Source: an uncultured Sphingomonas sp. (GTDB lineage: Bacteria > Pseudomonadota > Alphaproteobacteria > Sphingomonadales > Sphingomonadaceae). Taken from it: 64,000 bases of DNA. Positions 28,323 through 36,267 of this stretch are shown in pieces; the stretch's first letter is position 1, and each line of letters begins with the position of its first letter. Under the pieces are notes generated by a model. That model ran no database searches. It saw nothing but the letters and a program-made list of their open reading frames with translations, and was not told where the DNA came from. The position numbers and the translations under genes were made by a program. The DNA lies in contig NZ_CAKTFO010000002.1 in assembly GCF_934560975.1 (NCBI RefSeq), positions 62,001 to 126,000 of the forward strand, in the 5' to 3' direction.

Positions 28323-29843
28323 ATGCCACGTCATCCACCGCCGAAGCCGTTCCGAATGGCCGCCGCCCACGCTCGCGACAGCCGCCCGGATCCTCGAACC
28401 GCCAGAGTGCCGCCATCCGTGATCCCGACCGACGAACAGCAGGCCATATTGGATCGCCCGCCGACCGGCACGGTCAAGGTGCTGGCGGGTGCCGGTTGCG
28501 GCAAGACTTCCACGCTTGTCGCCTATGGCAATCGCTGGCCGGGGCGCGGCCTCTATCTGGCGTTCAACACCGCCATCGCGCAGGAGGCGGCGCGCAAGTT
28601 TCCGCCGCATATCGAGGCGCGCACCGCCCATAGCTTCGCCTACCGCCAGCTCGGCCTCCACGCCCGCAAGGCGGAGCTGGTGAAGCGGTACACGACCGCG
28701 CACCTCGACGCGTTCGATGACGCGATCCGCGCCGTTCCGGGCCTCGGCCGCCAACAGGTCAGGAGCGCCATCCTGGCGACGATCGACCGCTTCCTGATCG
28801 ACGAAGGCACCAAGATCCGGCGCGACCATTGCCAGGTCGAGAACCACGCCCAGAATCTGGCGGTCCGCAAGATTGCGGGCGAGATCACGCTCAAGCTGCT
28901 CCGCTTCGCCGACCATGATCTGCCGATCACCTTCGACACCTACCTCAAGCGGTTCGAGATGAAGCACCGCATCACGGGGTTCGACTATCTGCTGCTGGAC
29001 GAGGCGCAGGACCTCAATCCCGTGCTGATCTCCATCGCCCGGAAGGCCGGTATCCCGACCATCGTCGTCGGCGACCCCTATCAGTCCATCTACCGCTTCC
29101 GGGGTGCGGTCGACGCGATGGATGCGTTCCCGGTCGAGGAATTGACGCTGACACAAAGTTGGCGTTTCGGGGATGCGGTCGCGCGCATCGCCAACGCGAT
29201 CCTGCGCCACAGTGCCAAGCCCCCGCGCCACCGCCTGTCCGGCAATCCCGCCGTCGAGACGGTGGTGGCGCGCTATTCCGGCAAGGTCGCGACCCTGCCC
29301 GACACGGCCATCCTCGCCCGCACCAATGCGCGCCTGTTTGAAAGCCTGGCCACCATCGACCGGCCGTTCCACCTGGTCGGCGGCATCCGGGACCTCCACA
29401 AGCAGCTCAGGTCCGCGCACGCTCTGTCGCAAGGGCGGTTGCAGGGCGTCACGGAGGAGTCCATCGCCCGCTTCCCCAATTGGCGTGGTTTGCAGGAGTC
29501 GGCCGAGCGCGGCGATACGGAGATGCGGCGCGTGCGCGACATCATCGACAAGCATGGCGCGCAACTGCCGTCCTTGCTGGAACGCCTGACCCAGCTGCAC
29601 CGCGACCGTGAGGAGGAGGCGCAGATCGTGGTTTCCACCGCCCACAAGGCCAAGGGGCGGGAGTGGGAGAATGTGGTCGTGCTGGACGATTTCGATACGC
29701 CCGCCGACCTTGCCGCCCGCCGGCGGAGCGACGCGAAGAAGGCGGTCGACGCCGACCAGCAGATCAACCTCCTCTACGTCGCCTGCACCCGCGCCCGGCG
29801 CTCGCTCCATCTCGCGCCGAAGCTGTACGACGCCCTGGTCTGA
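28323..29843 (+). CDS. UvrD/Rep-like superfamily 1 DNA helicase
   Basis: 506 residues from the ATG at 28323 (AAGGAC just before it). SF1A motifs in order: Walker A LAGAGCGKTST (about 54-64), Walker B LLLDEAQDLN (about 222-231), VGDPYQSIYRFRGA, LTQSWRFG, VSTAHKAKGREWENVVVLDDF, and VACTRARRSLHLAP. It is shorter than UvrD, with reduced 1B/2B regions, and resembles stand-alone FBH1-like helicases. Probable role in DNA repair or replication restart; neighbours (an HNH-like protein and a broken small gene) leave open an accessory or defence role. Confidence 0.9.
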   Translation: MPRHPPPKPFRMAAAHARDSRPDPRTARVPPSVIPTDEQQAILDRPPTGTVKVLAGAGCGKTSTLVAYGNRWPGRGLYLAFNTAIAQEAARKFPPHIEARTAHSFAYRQLGLHARKAELVKRYTTAHLDAFDDAIRAVPGLGRQQVRSAILATIDRFLIDEGTKIRRDHCQVENHAQNLAVRKIAGEITLKLLRFADHDLPITFDTYLKRFEMKHRITGFDYLLLDEAQDLNPVLISIARKAGIPTIVVGDPYQSIYRFRGAVDAMDAFPVEELTLTQSWRFGDAVARIANAILRHSAKPPRHRLSGNPAVETVVARYSGKVATLPDTAILARTNARLFESLATIDRPFHLVGGIRDLHKQLRSAHALSQGRLQGVTEESIARFPNWRGLQESAERGDTEMRRVRDIIDKHGAQLPSLLERLTQLHRDREEEAQIVVSTAHKAKGREWENVVVLDDFDTPADLAARRRSDAKKAVDADQQINLLYVACTRARRSLHLAPKLYDALV

Positions 29844-29971
29844 CGTGCCAAATCGATCCGCTTGCCGCCTGTGCCGGGGACCGCGCCGGCCGGTCGCCAC
29901 AAAAAAAGCTTACATACCGCACGACCCGAACATGCGCCTCGTGAGTTGGCCTCCTCGGAAGGAGAGCCAGC

Positions 29972-30193
29972 ATGAGCGACCGGCGAAAACAGGCGCAGGA
30001 GGAGGCCGACCGGCTCCACGAGGAGGAAGAGCACGAAAAGGCAATCGCGGCGCAACTCCCACCCGGCAAGGAACAGGACGAGCATCGCATGCGCGGCGAA
30101 CGCCTGTCCGACAAGGCTTGGTCGATCGAGGAAGCGGAAGACATCGATCCCCGGCCGAGCGGCTCCTGGCCCGAACCGACGACCAAGCCCTGA
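29972..30193 (+). CDS. Small charged protein, 73 residues
   Basis: Starts MSDRRKQAQEEADRLHEEEE with a strong GGAAGGAGAG site. Almost entirely hydrophilic, Glu/Lys/Arg-rich helix in the first half and a Pro-rich tail (DPRPSGSWPEPTTKP). No known family. Likely real given the ribosome-binding site; role unknown. Confidence 0.6.
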   Translation: MSDRRKQAQEEADRLHEEEEHEKAIAAQLPPGKEQDEHRMRGERLSDKAWSIEEAEDIDPRPSGSWPEPTTKP

Positions 30194-30355
30194 GGGAGTT
30201 GCAGCCCCCGCGCCTTTCTGCCCGCACATCCCGCCGGGCGCGGACACGCGCGCCGGTCGCGTCCCTTCGCCCATGGTCTATGGACCGAGACAGACGCCCC
30301 GCCCGACGGTAAAGACGCGGAATTAGCCCGTCACGACACACAGGACCTATCAGGG

Positions 30356-31162
30356 GTGAACGACCTCTCTCTGCCCATCTCCGTCGCCGCTTTGTACCAG
30401 TTCACGATGTTCGAGGATCCCGCTGCGATCCAGGGTCCGTTGGCGGAGCGGTGCTGCAATCTCGGCGTGCGCGGCACCTTGCTGATCGCGCGCGAGGGGA
30501 TCAACGGCACCATTGCCGGCCCGGATGCAGCGATTGAGGCGGTGCTGGACCATGTCCGCGCCCTGCCCGGCTGCGCCGCGATCGAGGTCAAGTTTTCGCG
30601 CGCGCAAGCCTTGCCGTTCGACCGGATCAAGGTGCGGCTGAAGCGCGAGATCGTCACCATGGGCCAGCCCGGCATCGATCCGCTGGCCGATGTCGGCCAC
30701 TATGTCGCCCCGGCCGACTGGAACGCGCTGATCGACGACCCTGATACGATCGTGATCGACACGCGCAACGATTACGAGGTCGCACTCGGCAGCTTCACAG
30801 GCGCCGTCAACCCGCACACGCGCACCTTTCGCGAGTTTCCCGCCTGGTTTCGCGACTTTCGCGCCGGCCGGGGCGACCGCCCGATGCCGCGCATCGCCAT
30901 GTTCTGCACCGGGGGCATACGCTGTGAGAAGGCGACCGCCTTCGTCAAGGCGGAGGGGCTGGACGATGTCTACCACCTCAAAGGCGGCATCCTCGCTTAT
31001 CTGGAGGCGGTGCCCCCGCAGGCGAGCCGCTGGCAGGGCGAATGCTTCGTGTTCGATCAGCGCGTGACGGTGACGGACGGCCTGCAACCCGGCGACAGGA
31101 TGCTGTGCCCGCAATGCCAGCGCCCGCTCGACGGTTCCGCCTGCACCGCCTGCCAAAGCTGA
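30356..31162 (+). CDS. trhO: Oxygen-dependent tRNA uridine(34) hydroxylase TrhO
   Basis: Rhodanese-related protein (UPF0176/YceA family) that hydroxylates U34 of tRNAs, the first step to 5-(carboxy)methoxyuridine. 268 residues from a GTG start. The N-terminal domain includes LLIAREGINGTIAG; the rhodanese domain ends with the active-site Cys loop MFCTGGIRCEKATAF; the C-terminus has paired CxxC-type cysteines (LCPQCQRPLDGSACTAC). Typical length. Stands alone, convergent with a possible 54-residue ORF. Confidence 0.93.
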   Translation: MNDLSLPISVAALYQFTMFEDPAAIQGPLAERCCNLGVRGTLLIAREGINGTIAGPDAAIEAVLDHVRALPGCAAIEVKFSRAQALPFDRIKVRLKREIVTMGQPGIDPLADVGHYVAPADWNALIDDPDTIVIDTRNDYEVALGSFTGAVNPHTRTFREFPAWFRDFRAGRGDRPMPRIAMFCTGGIRCEKATAFVKAEGLDDVYHLKGGILAYLEAVPPQASRWQGECFVFDQRVTVTDGLQPGDRMLCPQCQRPLDGSACTACQS

Positions 31163-31192
31163 ACCGCCCGTCGCCGCGTCCGGTCGAACACC

Positions 31193-31357
31193 TCAGCAAC
31201 GCCGCTTGTCCAGCCGCCGCGCATCCCGCCGGTCAAGCGCGTCCTCCGCGCGCTGTGCCAGCAGGCGCAGATGCGCCTCGGTTGCGCGGTCCCCCTCCGT
31301 CGCATCCGGGACCGCGTAGCACCGCCTCAGCCATTGCCCGATGTGAGCATTTTCCAT
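31193..31357 (-). CDS. Possible small protein, 54 residues
   Basis: ATG 31357 to TGA 31193 reads MENAHIGQWLRRCYAVPDAT and continues as an Arg/Asp/Leu-rich helix ending RRLDKRRC. An in-frame TGA lies right before the start, so this is the longest form. Codon use is strongly GC-biased at third positions, as for real genes, but there is no clear ribosome-binding site. It fills most of the 288-base gap after trhO. No family recognised. Confidence 0.4.
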   Translation of the reverse strand: MENAHIGQWLRRCYAVPDATEGDRATEAHLRLLAQRAEDALDRRDARRLDKRRC

Positions 31358-31450
31358 CCAGGCTCAACGACTTGGACGCCTTTCGGGTCACGCCTTCCCA
31401 CCGAAATGGTGTTTCCGTGGGCAGAATATCCGCGCCCGCGCGGCTGTCGC

Positions 31451-32800
31451 TCACCCCAAGGATGCGGCCGCCACGTCTTTCGGCCGGCGATGCCGCGCCG
31501 CCAGCCAGCGTGCCGCCCGCACCGTCCCCGCCACGGCGAGGAAGATCAGCAGCGCCGTGATGATGTAGCGATAGCGCGTGCGCGGCTGCGGCCCGATATA
31601 AGGGATCACCGCCGTCATGATGATCGCCAGCGGGTAGAGATACAGCCACCGCCTTCGCCACAGAAATGCGATCAGGGTCGCGGCGGCCAGCAGCACGAAC
31701 AGGGCGGCATAGGCCGATCGGCCGACATCGGCATGGCCGGGATGGCCCGCCAGGCTCCACAGCCAGGGCGGCGGCATGTAGAATTGGCCGACATGGCGCA
31801 GCCACAGCTTGGCGGCCAGCATCGGGTGAGCGCGCGCCCAGGCCGTCGCCTCCTGCCCCATCACCTCGGCATAGGCGACCTCGCCGCCCACCGCCTGCAT
31901 CCGCTCATAGGCTTCCTTGCTCTGGAACGGATGGACGCTCTGCAGGCGGTGGCGGAAGGTCAGCCCCGGATCGGCCGGCGACACGCCCTCGGCATAGGTG
32001 CCGACGCCCAGCTCCAACCCGGCATTGCCGCGCGACCACAGCCACTTGCCGGTAATGTCGTGATTGCGGATCGCCCACGGCAGCGAGAACAGCACCAGCA
32101 GACCGGCGGCGATCCCGACCATGCCCGGCCACCGGCGGAGCGGCATCCGCCGCAGCGCCAGCACCCCGCATACCGCATAGGCCGGCACCGCGACCGCGGG
32201 GCTCAGCAGGAACAGAAAGGCCGCCAGCGCGCCCAGGCCGATCACGTCGCGCCACCGTATCTCCCGCGCGCGATCCAGCGTCAGCGCGGCGAGCAGCACG
32301 CCCATCAGCACGAAACACGCCTCATTGCCCTCGCGGATGCGGAAGTCCTGCGTTTCCATATTGATGTTCACCGGCACCAACAGGAACAAGGCGATCGCCA
32401 GCCGCCGCATCAATTGCGTCTCGCCCAGCAGGGCAAAGCAGCGATCCAGCAGCAGCATCGTGCCGAACAGGATCGCCGTCGCCAGCCCGAACAGGATCAT
32501 TTCGGATGGCAGGCTGTCGATGCCGAACAGCCGGTACACCGCCGCACCCAAAGCCGGCGCGACAAAGCCAACATGCGTGGTCGGTATGCCGTCCATATGA
32601 TAGGCGTTGGCGATCACGCCGGTCCGGGCCAGCGTCGCCGTCACCTGATGGATCTCGCTCAGCAACGGGCCGGTCGTGCGGGCTTTGAACACCCACAGGA
32701 TACGCATCAGCGCGCTTGCCGCAAAGATCAGCGGAATGGTCCAGGGCGATGTCGCGAACCAGCCGATCAGCCGCGTCGCGACCCCGTTGCGCTGTTCCAT
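31451..32800 (-). CDS. Multi-spanning membrane protein, glycosyltransferase (PMT/GT-C)-like
   Basis: 449 residues with about ten hydrophobic helices (IPLIFAASALMRILWVF, EMILFGLATAILFGTMLLL, MVGIAAGLLVLFSLPWAI and others). An early ARTTGPLLSEIHQV loop and NHDITGKWLWSRGNAGLELG-type periplasmic loop resemble the GT-C fold of lipid-linked sugar transferases (ArnT/PMT-like). It is divergent from a polyprenol-phosphate-type GT2 gene 83 bases away, which fits a pair in which GT2 makes a lipid-linked sugar and this protein uses it. Specific function not certain. Confidence 0.7.
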   Translation of the reverse strand: MEQRNGVATRLIGWFATSPWTIPLIFAASALMRILWVFKARTTGPLLSEIHQVTATLARTGVIANAYHMDGIPTTHVGFVAPALGAAVYRLFGIDSLPSEMILFGLATAILFGTMLLLDRCFALLGETQLMRRLAIALFLLVPVNINMETQDFRIREGNEACFVLMGVLLAALTLDRAREIRWRDVIGLGALAAFLFLLSPAVAVPAYAVCGVLALRRMPLRRWPGMVGIAAGLLVLFSLPWAIRNHDITGKWLWSRGNAGLELGVGTYAEGVSPADPGLTFRHRLQSVHPFQSKEAYERMQAVGGEVAYAEVMGQEATAWARAHPMLAAKLWLRHVGQFYMPPPWLWSLAGHPGHADVGRSAYAALFVLLAAATLIAFLWRRRWLYLYPLAIIMTAVIPYIGPQPRTRYRYIITALLIFLAVAGTVRAARWLAARHRRPKDVAAASLG

Positions 32801-32883
32801 TCCGTTCTTCCCCCGCGATGCACCGTTGCGGCGCTATGCGACCTTGACGTTGCAGTTCAACATTTCTGTGCTTAAGCCGCCTT

Positions 32884-33885
32884 ATGGATGCGGAACAAGA
32901 TGGCCGGCCGGCAATGCGGGTGGCGGTGATCCTCCCTTGCTACAACGAGGAAGCGGCAATCGCCGCCACCGTGGCGGATTTCCGCGCGGCGCTGCCCGAG
33001 GCCACTATCTACGTTTACGACAACAATAGCCGCGATCGCACGGCCGAGGTCGCCGCCGCTGCCGGCGCGATCGTCCGGCGCGAGACGATGCAGGGCAAGG
33101 GCCATGTCGTGCGTCGCATGTTCGCCGATGTGGAGGCGGACGTCTATGTCATGGCGGATGGCGACGCCACCTATGACGCGGCCGCCGCACCCCGGCTGAT
33201 CGCGCTCCTCCGCGACGAGCAACTCGACATGGTGGTCGGCGCGCGCGAGAGCGAGGTTCAGGCCGCCTATCGCCGCGGCCACCGCTTCGGCAATGCTTTG
33301 CTCACCAATCTGCTGGCGCGCCTGTTCGGCCGCACCTTCAGCGACATATTGTCCGGCTATCGCGTCTTTTCGCGCCGCTTCGTGAAGAGCTTTCCGGTGC
33401 TGACCACCGGGTTCGAGATCGAGACGGAGATCAGCGTCCACGCACTGGAACTGCGTGTTCCCGTGGGGGAGGTCGTAACCCGCTACGGCGCGCGTCCGGA
33501 AGGGTCGACATCCAAACTGTCGACCTACCGCGACGGCTTCCGCATCCTGTCCACCATCCTCACGCTTTATCGTATCGAGCGGCCGGTGCTGTTCTTCGGC
33601 GCGATCGGCGGGGTGCTGGCGCTGGTCAGCGTGCTGCTGTCGATCCCCTTGATCCTCACTTATGCCGAAACCGGTCTGGTGCCGCGTTTCCCCACCGCCA
33701 TTCTCGCAATGGGGCTGATGCTGCTCGCTTTCCTCAACCTCTTCACCGGGCTGACGCTGGACACCGTCGTGCGTGGCCGGCGGGAGGTGCGCCGCCTCGC
33801 CTATCTCGGCCTGCCCGCGCCGGAACCGCGTTCCGCGGCCGAGGTCGATGCCGCGACGCGGGGCGAACGACCGACGCTGGTATAA
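32884..33885 (+). CDS. Glycosyltransferase family 2, polyprenol-phosphate sugar synthase-like
   Basis: 333 residues. GT-A domain: VAVILPCYNEEAAIAATVAD at the N-terminus, YVYDNNSRDRTAEVA nucleotide site, and VMADGDATYDAAAAP carrying a DxD-like metal motif. The second half has two membrane helices (FFGAIGGVLALVSVLLSIPLIL and AILAMGLMLLAFLNLFTGLTL). This matches DPM1/GtrB-type enzymes that move a sugar from a nucleotide donor to undecaprenyl phosphate. Start could also be the ATG at 32914. Divergent from the GT-C-like membrane protein. Confidence 0.87.
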   Translation: MDAEQDGRPAMRVAVILPCYNEEAAIAATVADFRAALPEATIYVYDNNSRDRTAEVAAAAGAIVRRETMQGKGHVVRRMFADVEADVYVMADGDATYDAAAAPRLIALLRDEQLDMVVGARESEVQAAYRRGHRFGNALLTNLLARLFGRTFSDILSGYRVFSRRFVKSFPVLTTGFEIETEISVHALELRVPVGEVVTRYGARPEGSTSKLSTYRDGFRILSTILTLYRIERPVLFFGAIGGVLALVSVLLSIPLILTYAETGLVPRFPTAILAMGLMLLAFLNLFTGLTLDTVVRGRREVRRLAYLGLPAPEPRSAAEVDAATRGERPTLV

Positions 33886-33888
33886 TGC

Positions 33889-33906
33889 CCGGCGGCCCGC
33901 CGCCGC
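33889..33906. terminator. Bidirectional hairpin between GT2 gene and bkdB
   Basis: Perfect 8-base arms CCGGCGGC / GCCGCCGG with a 2-base loop between two convergent stops (33885 and 33910). No T-run, so efficiency is uncertain. Confidence 0.45.
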
Positions 33907-33909
33907 CGG

Positions 33910-35238
33910 TCACGCTTCGACGAACAGCAAGGCTGGCGTTTCCACCAGCCGCTTGATCGCCTGCACGAAAGCGGCGGCATCATAACCGTCGACCACGCGA
34001 TGGTCGCAGGACATGGACAGGTTCATCACCTTGCCCACCTCGATCCGGCCGTCGCGTACTACCGGCCGCTCGACCACCTTGTTGGGGCCCAGGATCGCCA
34101 CCTCCGGCCGGTTGACGATCGGGGTGGCCGCGATCCCGCCCAGCGCGCCCAAGGACGACAGGGTCAGGGTCGATCCAGAAAGTTCCTCGCGCATCGCCTT
34201 GCCCGTCCGCGCCGCATCGGCAAGGCGCGCAATCTCCGCCGCCAATTGCCAGACGTTCCGCGCCTGCGCGTCGCGGATCACCGGCACCATCAGCCCCGCA
34301 TCGGCCTGCGTCGCGATGCCAAGATGCACCGCGCCGTAGCGGGTCACGACGTTCGCCTGGTCGTCATAGCGCGCGTTGATCATCGGGAAGGCGGGCAGCG
34401 CCTTGCAGATGGCCAGGATCAGCGGCGGCAGGATGGTCAGCCGCTCCTTACCTCCGCGTGTCGCGTTCAGGTCGGTGCGCAACGCCTCCAGCTTGGTGAC
34501 GTCCAGTTCCTCGACATAGGTGAAATGGGGGATGTGCCGCTTGGACGCGGCCATGTTCTCCGCGATCCGCCGGCGCAGGCCGACCACCTTGACCACTTCG
34601 TCGGGCCGGCCCACGCCGGACGGCCGATAGCCCTGGTTGTAGGTGATGAACGCATCCAGATCGGCATGGCGGATGCGGTCGCCCTCGCCCTTCACCGCCG
34701 CCAGATCGATCCCCAACGCCCGCGCCCGCGCCCGCACGGCCGGTGACGCGAGGACGCGCCTGGATTTCGCCGCCCTCTCCCCTGCCTGCTCCCTCTCCCC
34801 TGGGGGGAAAGGGCCGGGATGAGGGGGACGCCCGTCGAGGTCGTCTTCCGCGCCAGCGTCGTCCCCCCTCACCCAACCCTCTCCCCCCTGGGGAGAGGGC
34901 TCGACACGCCGGGCATCCGGCGCCGGATCCGCCTTGGCCACCTGCGCGGCCTCGTTCGGGGCCACCTCCACCGTGGCCTCCACCACGGCGGCACCGCCCT
35001 CGCTCTCGAACACCGCCAGCACCGATCCGATCGCGACCTGGTCACCGACCTGCCCGGCAACCTCCATCACCCTGCCGCCGACCGGGGCGGTCATCTCGAT
35101 CGTGGCCTTGTCGGTCATCATGTCGCACAGCGGGTCGTCCTCCGCGATCCGGTCGCCGACCTTTACGTGCCAGGCGACGATCTCCGCCTCCGCAATTCCC
35201 TCGCCGATATCCGGCAGCTTGAACGGGACCCGCGCCAT
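33910..35238 (-). CDS. bkdB: Branched-chain alpha-keto acid dehydrogenase E2, lipoamide acyltransferase
   Basis: 442 residues. The lipoyl domain (1-77) carries the lipoylation Lys in MMTDKATIEM. An odd linker (about 114-150) is built from two palindromic repeats (see separate entries). The E3/E1-binding domain follows (SRRVLASPAVRARARALGID, about 160-195), then the catalytic acyltransferase domain with IPHFTYVEELDVTKL and the active-site DHRVVDGYDAA. It starts directly after the bkdA2 stop (TGA then ATG). Together with E1 alpha and beta upstream and a separate E3, it degrades Val, Leu and Ile keto acids to branched acyl-CoA, also precursors of branched fatty acids. Confidence 0.95.
   Translation of the reverse strand: MARVPFKLPDIGEGIAEAEIVAWHVKVGDRIAEDDPLCDMMTDKATIEMTAPVGGRVMEVAGQVGDQVAIGSVLAVFESEGGAAVVEATVEVAPNEAAQVAKADPAPDARRVEPSPQGGEGWVRGDDAGAEDDLDGRPPHPGPFPPGEREQAGERAAKSRRVLASPAVRARARALGIDLAAVKGEGDRIRHADLDAFITYNQGYRPSGVGRPDEVVKVVGLRRRIAENMAASKRHIPHFTYVEELDVTKLEALRTDLNATRGGKERLTILPPLILAICKALPAFPMINARYDDQANVVTRYGAVHLGIATQADAGLMVPVIRDAQARNVWQLAAEIARLADAARTGKAMREELSGSTLTLSSLGALGGIAATPIVNRPEVAILGPNKVVERPVVRDGRIEVGKVMNLSMSCDHRVVDGYDAAAFVQAIKRLVETPALLFVEA
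34791..34828 (+). repeat. Palindromic repeat element, copy 1 (inside bkdB)
   Basis: Hairpin arms CCCTCTCCCC (34791-34800) and GGGGAAAGGG (34804-34813), one mismatch, followed by a GCCGGGATGAGGGGGA-type tail (GAGGGGGA ends at 34828). It encodes part of the bkdB linker (about residues 137-150) without a stop. A further CCCTCTCCCC half-copy lies at 34773-34782. Copy 2 is the same unit in reverse orientation. Confidence 0.75.
34862..34899 (-). repeat. Palindromic repeat element, copy 2 (inside bkdB, inverted)
   Basis: Perfect 10-base arms CCCTCTCCCC (34877-34886) and GGGGAGAGGG (34890-34899) with a 3-base loop; the preceding TCCCCCCTCACCC stretch is the reverse complement of the tail of copy 1. 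The two copies face each other across 33 bases and could also pair with one another. This C/T-rich unit resembles dispersed intergenic palindromes common in proteobacterial genomes. Confidence 0.75.
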
Positions 35239-36267
35239 TCAGCCCTCCATCACCTTTTCGATCGCCTGGGTCAGCCGCACCGGACCCGGGAAATAGGCCC
35301 ATTCCAGGCTGTGCGGATAGGGCGTGTCCCACCCCGTCACCCGCTCGATCGGCGCCTCCAGCGCGTAGAAGCAGCGTTCCTGCACCAGCGCCGCCAGCTC
35401 CGCCCCGAAGCCGCTGGTGCGCGTCGCCTCGTGCACGATCACGCAACGGCCGGTCTTGTTGACCGACTGTTCGATCGCGACGATGTCCAGCGGCACGAGC
35501 GTACGCAGGTCGATGACCTCCGCGTCCACCCCCATCGCCTCGACCACGCCCGTCGCGACATGCACCATCGTGCCGTAGCAGAGGATGGTCAGGTCCCCGC
35601 CCTCGCGCACCGTCGCCGCCTGTCCCAGCGGCACGCGGTAATAACCCTCCGGCACCGCGCTCGCCGGATGCTTGGCCCAGGGCGTGACCGGCCGATCATA
35701 ATGGCCGTCGAACGGGCCGTTATAGATGCGCTTGGGCTCGAAGAAGATCACGGGATCATTGTCCTCGATCGCCGCGATCAGCAGCCCCTTGGCGTCATAG
35801 GGGCTGGACGGGATCACGGTCTTCAGCCCCGCGACATGGGTGAACATCGCCTCCGGGCTCTGGCTGTGCGTCTGCCCGCCGAAGATGCCGCCGCCGAAGG
35901 GTGACCGCACCGTCATCGACGCGACATACTCCCCCGCCGAGCGATACCGCAGCCGCGCCGCCTCGCTCACCAATTGATCGAGCGCGGGGTAGATATAGTC
36001 GGCGAACTGGATTTCCGGCACCGGGCGCAGGCCATAGGCGCACATCCCCACCGCCACGCCGATGATGCCCAGCTCGGTGATCGGCGTGTCGAACACGCGG
36101 GTCTTGCCATATTTGCCCTGCAGGCCTTCCGTCGCCTTGAACACCCCGCCGAAATAACCGACATCCTCCCCCATCACGACGATGTCGCCGTCGCGCTTCA
36201 TCATCACGTCCAGCGCGGAGTTGATCGCCTGGATCATGTTCATGGTGCGGGTCGCGGGCTCGGTCAT
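35239..36267 (-). CDS. bkdA2: Branched-chain alpha-keto acid dehydrogenase E1 beta subunit
   Basis: 342 residues from the ATG at 36267 (MTEPATRTMNMIQAINSALD); the longer ORF upstream overlaps bkdA1 and is not coding. Transketolase-like pyrimidine-binding domain: VVMGEDVGYFGGVFKATEGL, DTPITELGIIGVAVGMCAYG, EIQFADYIYPALDQL, and RSPFGGGIFGGQTHSQSPEA, then a C-terminal domain with VIDLRTLVPLD. ATGA overlap with bkdA1 and direct abutment to bkdB show one translationally coupled operon. Confidence 0.95.
   Translation of the reverse strand: MTEPATRTMNMIQAINSALDVMMKRDGDIVVMGEDVGYFGGVFKATEGLQGKYGKTRVFDTPITELGIIGVAVGMCAYGLRPVPEIQFADYIYPALDQLVSEAARLRYRSAGEYVASMTVRSPFGGGIFGGQTHSQSPEAMFTHVAGLKTVIPSSPYDAKGLLIAAIEDNDPVIFFEPKRIYNGPFDGHYDRPVTPWAKHPASAVPEGYYRVPLGQAATVREGGDLTILCYGTMVHVATGVVEAMGVDAEVIDLRTLVPLDIVAIEQSVNKTGRCVIVHEATRTSGFGAELAALVQERCFYALEAPIERVTGWDTPYPHSLEWAYFPGPVRLTQAIEKVMEG

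Noticed and set aside
27918..29900. 660-residue minus-strand ORF
   Set aside because: Mostly antisense to the SF1 helicase, whose motifs are intact on the plus strand. Only its last 30 or so codons are real, as the second half of the frameshifted gene.
31271..32875. 534-residue plus-strand ORF
   Set aside because: Antisense to the membrane glycosyltransferase-like gene; Gln/His/Arg-rich shadow.
34773..34899. CRISPR or tandem-repeat array
   Set aside because: The repeats are two inverted palindromic units, not regularly spaced direct repeats with unique spacers.
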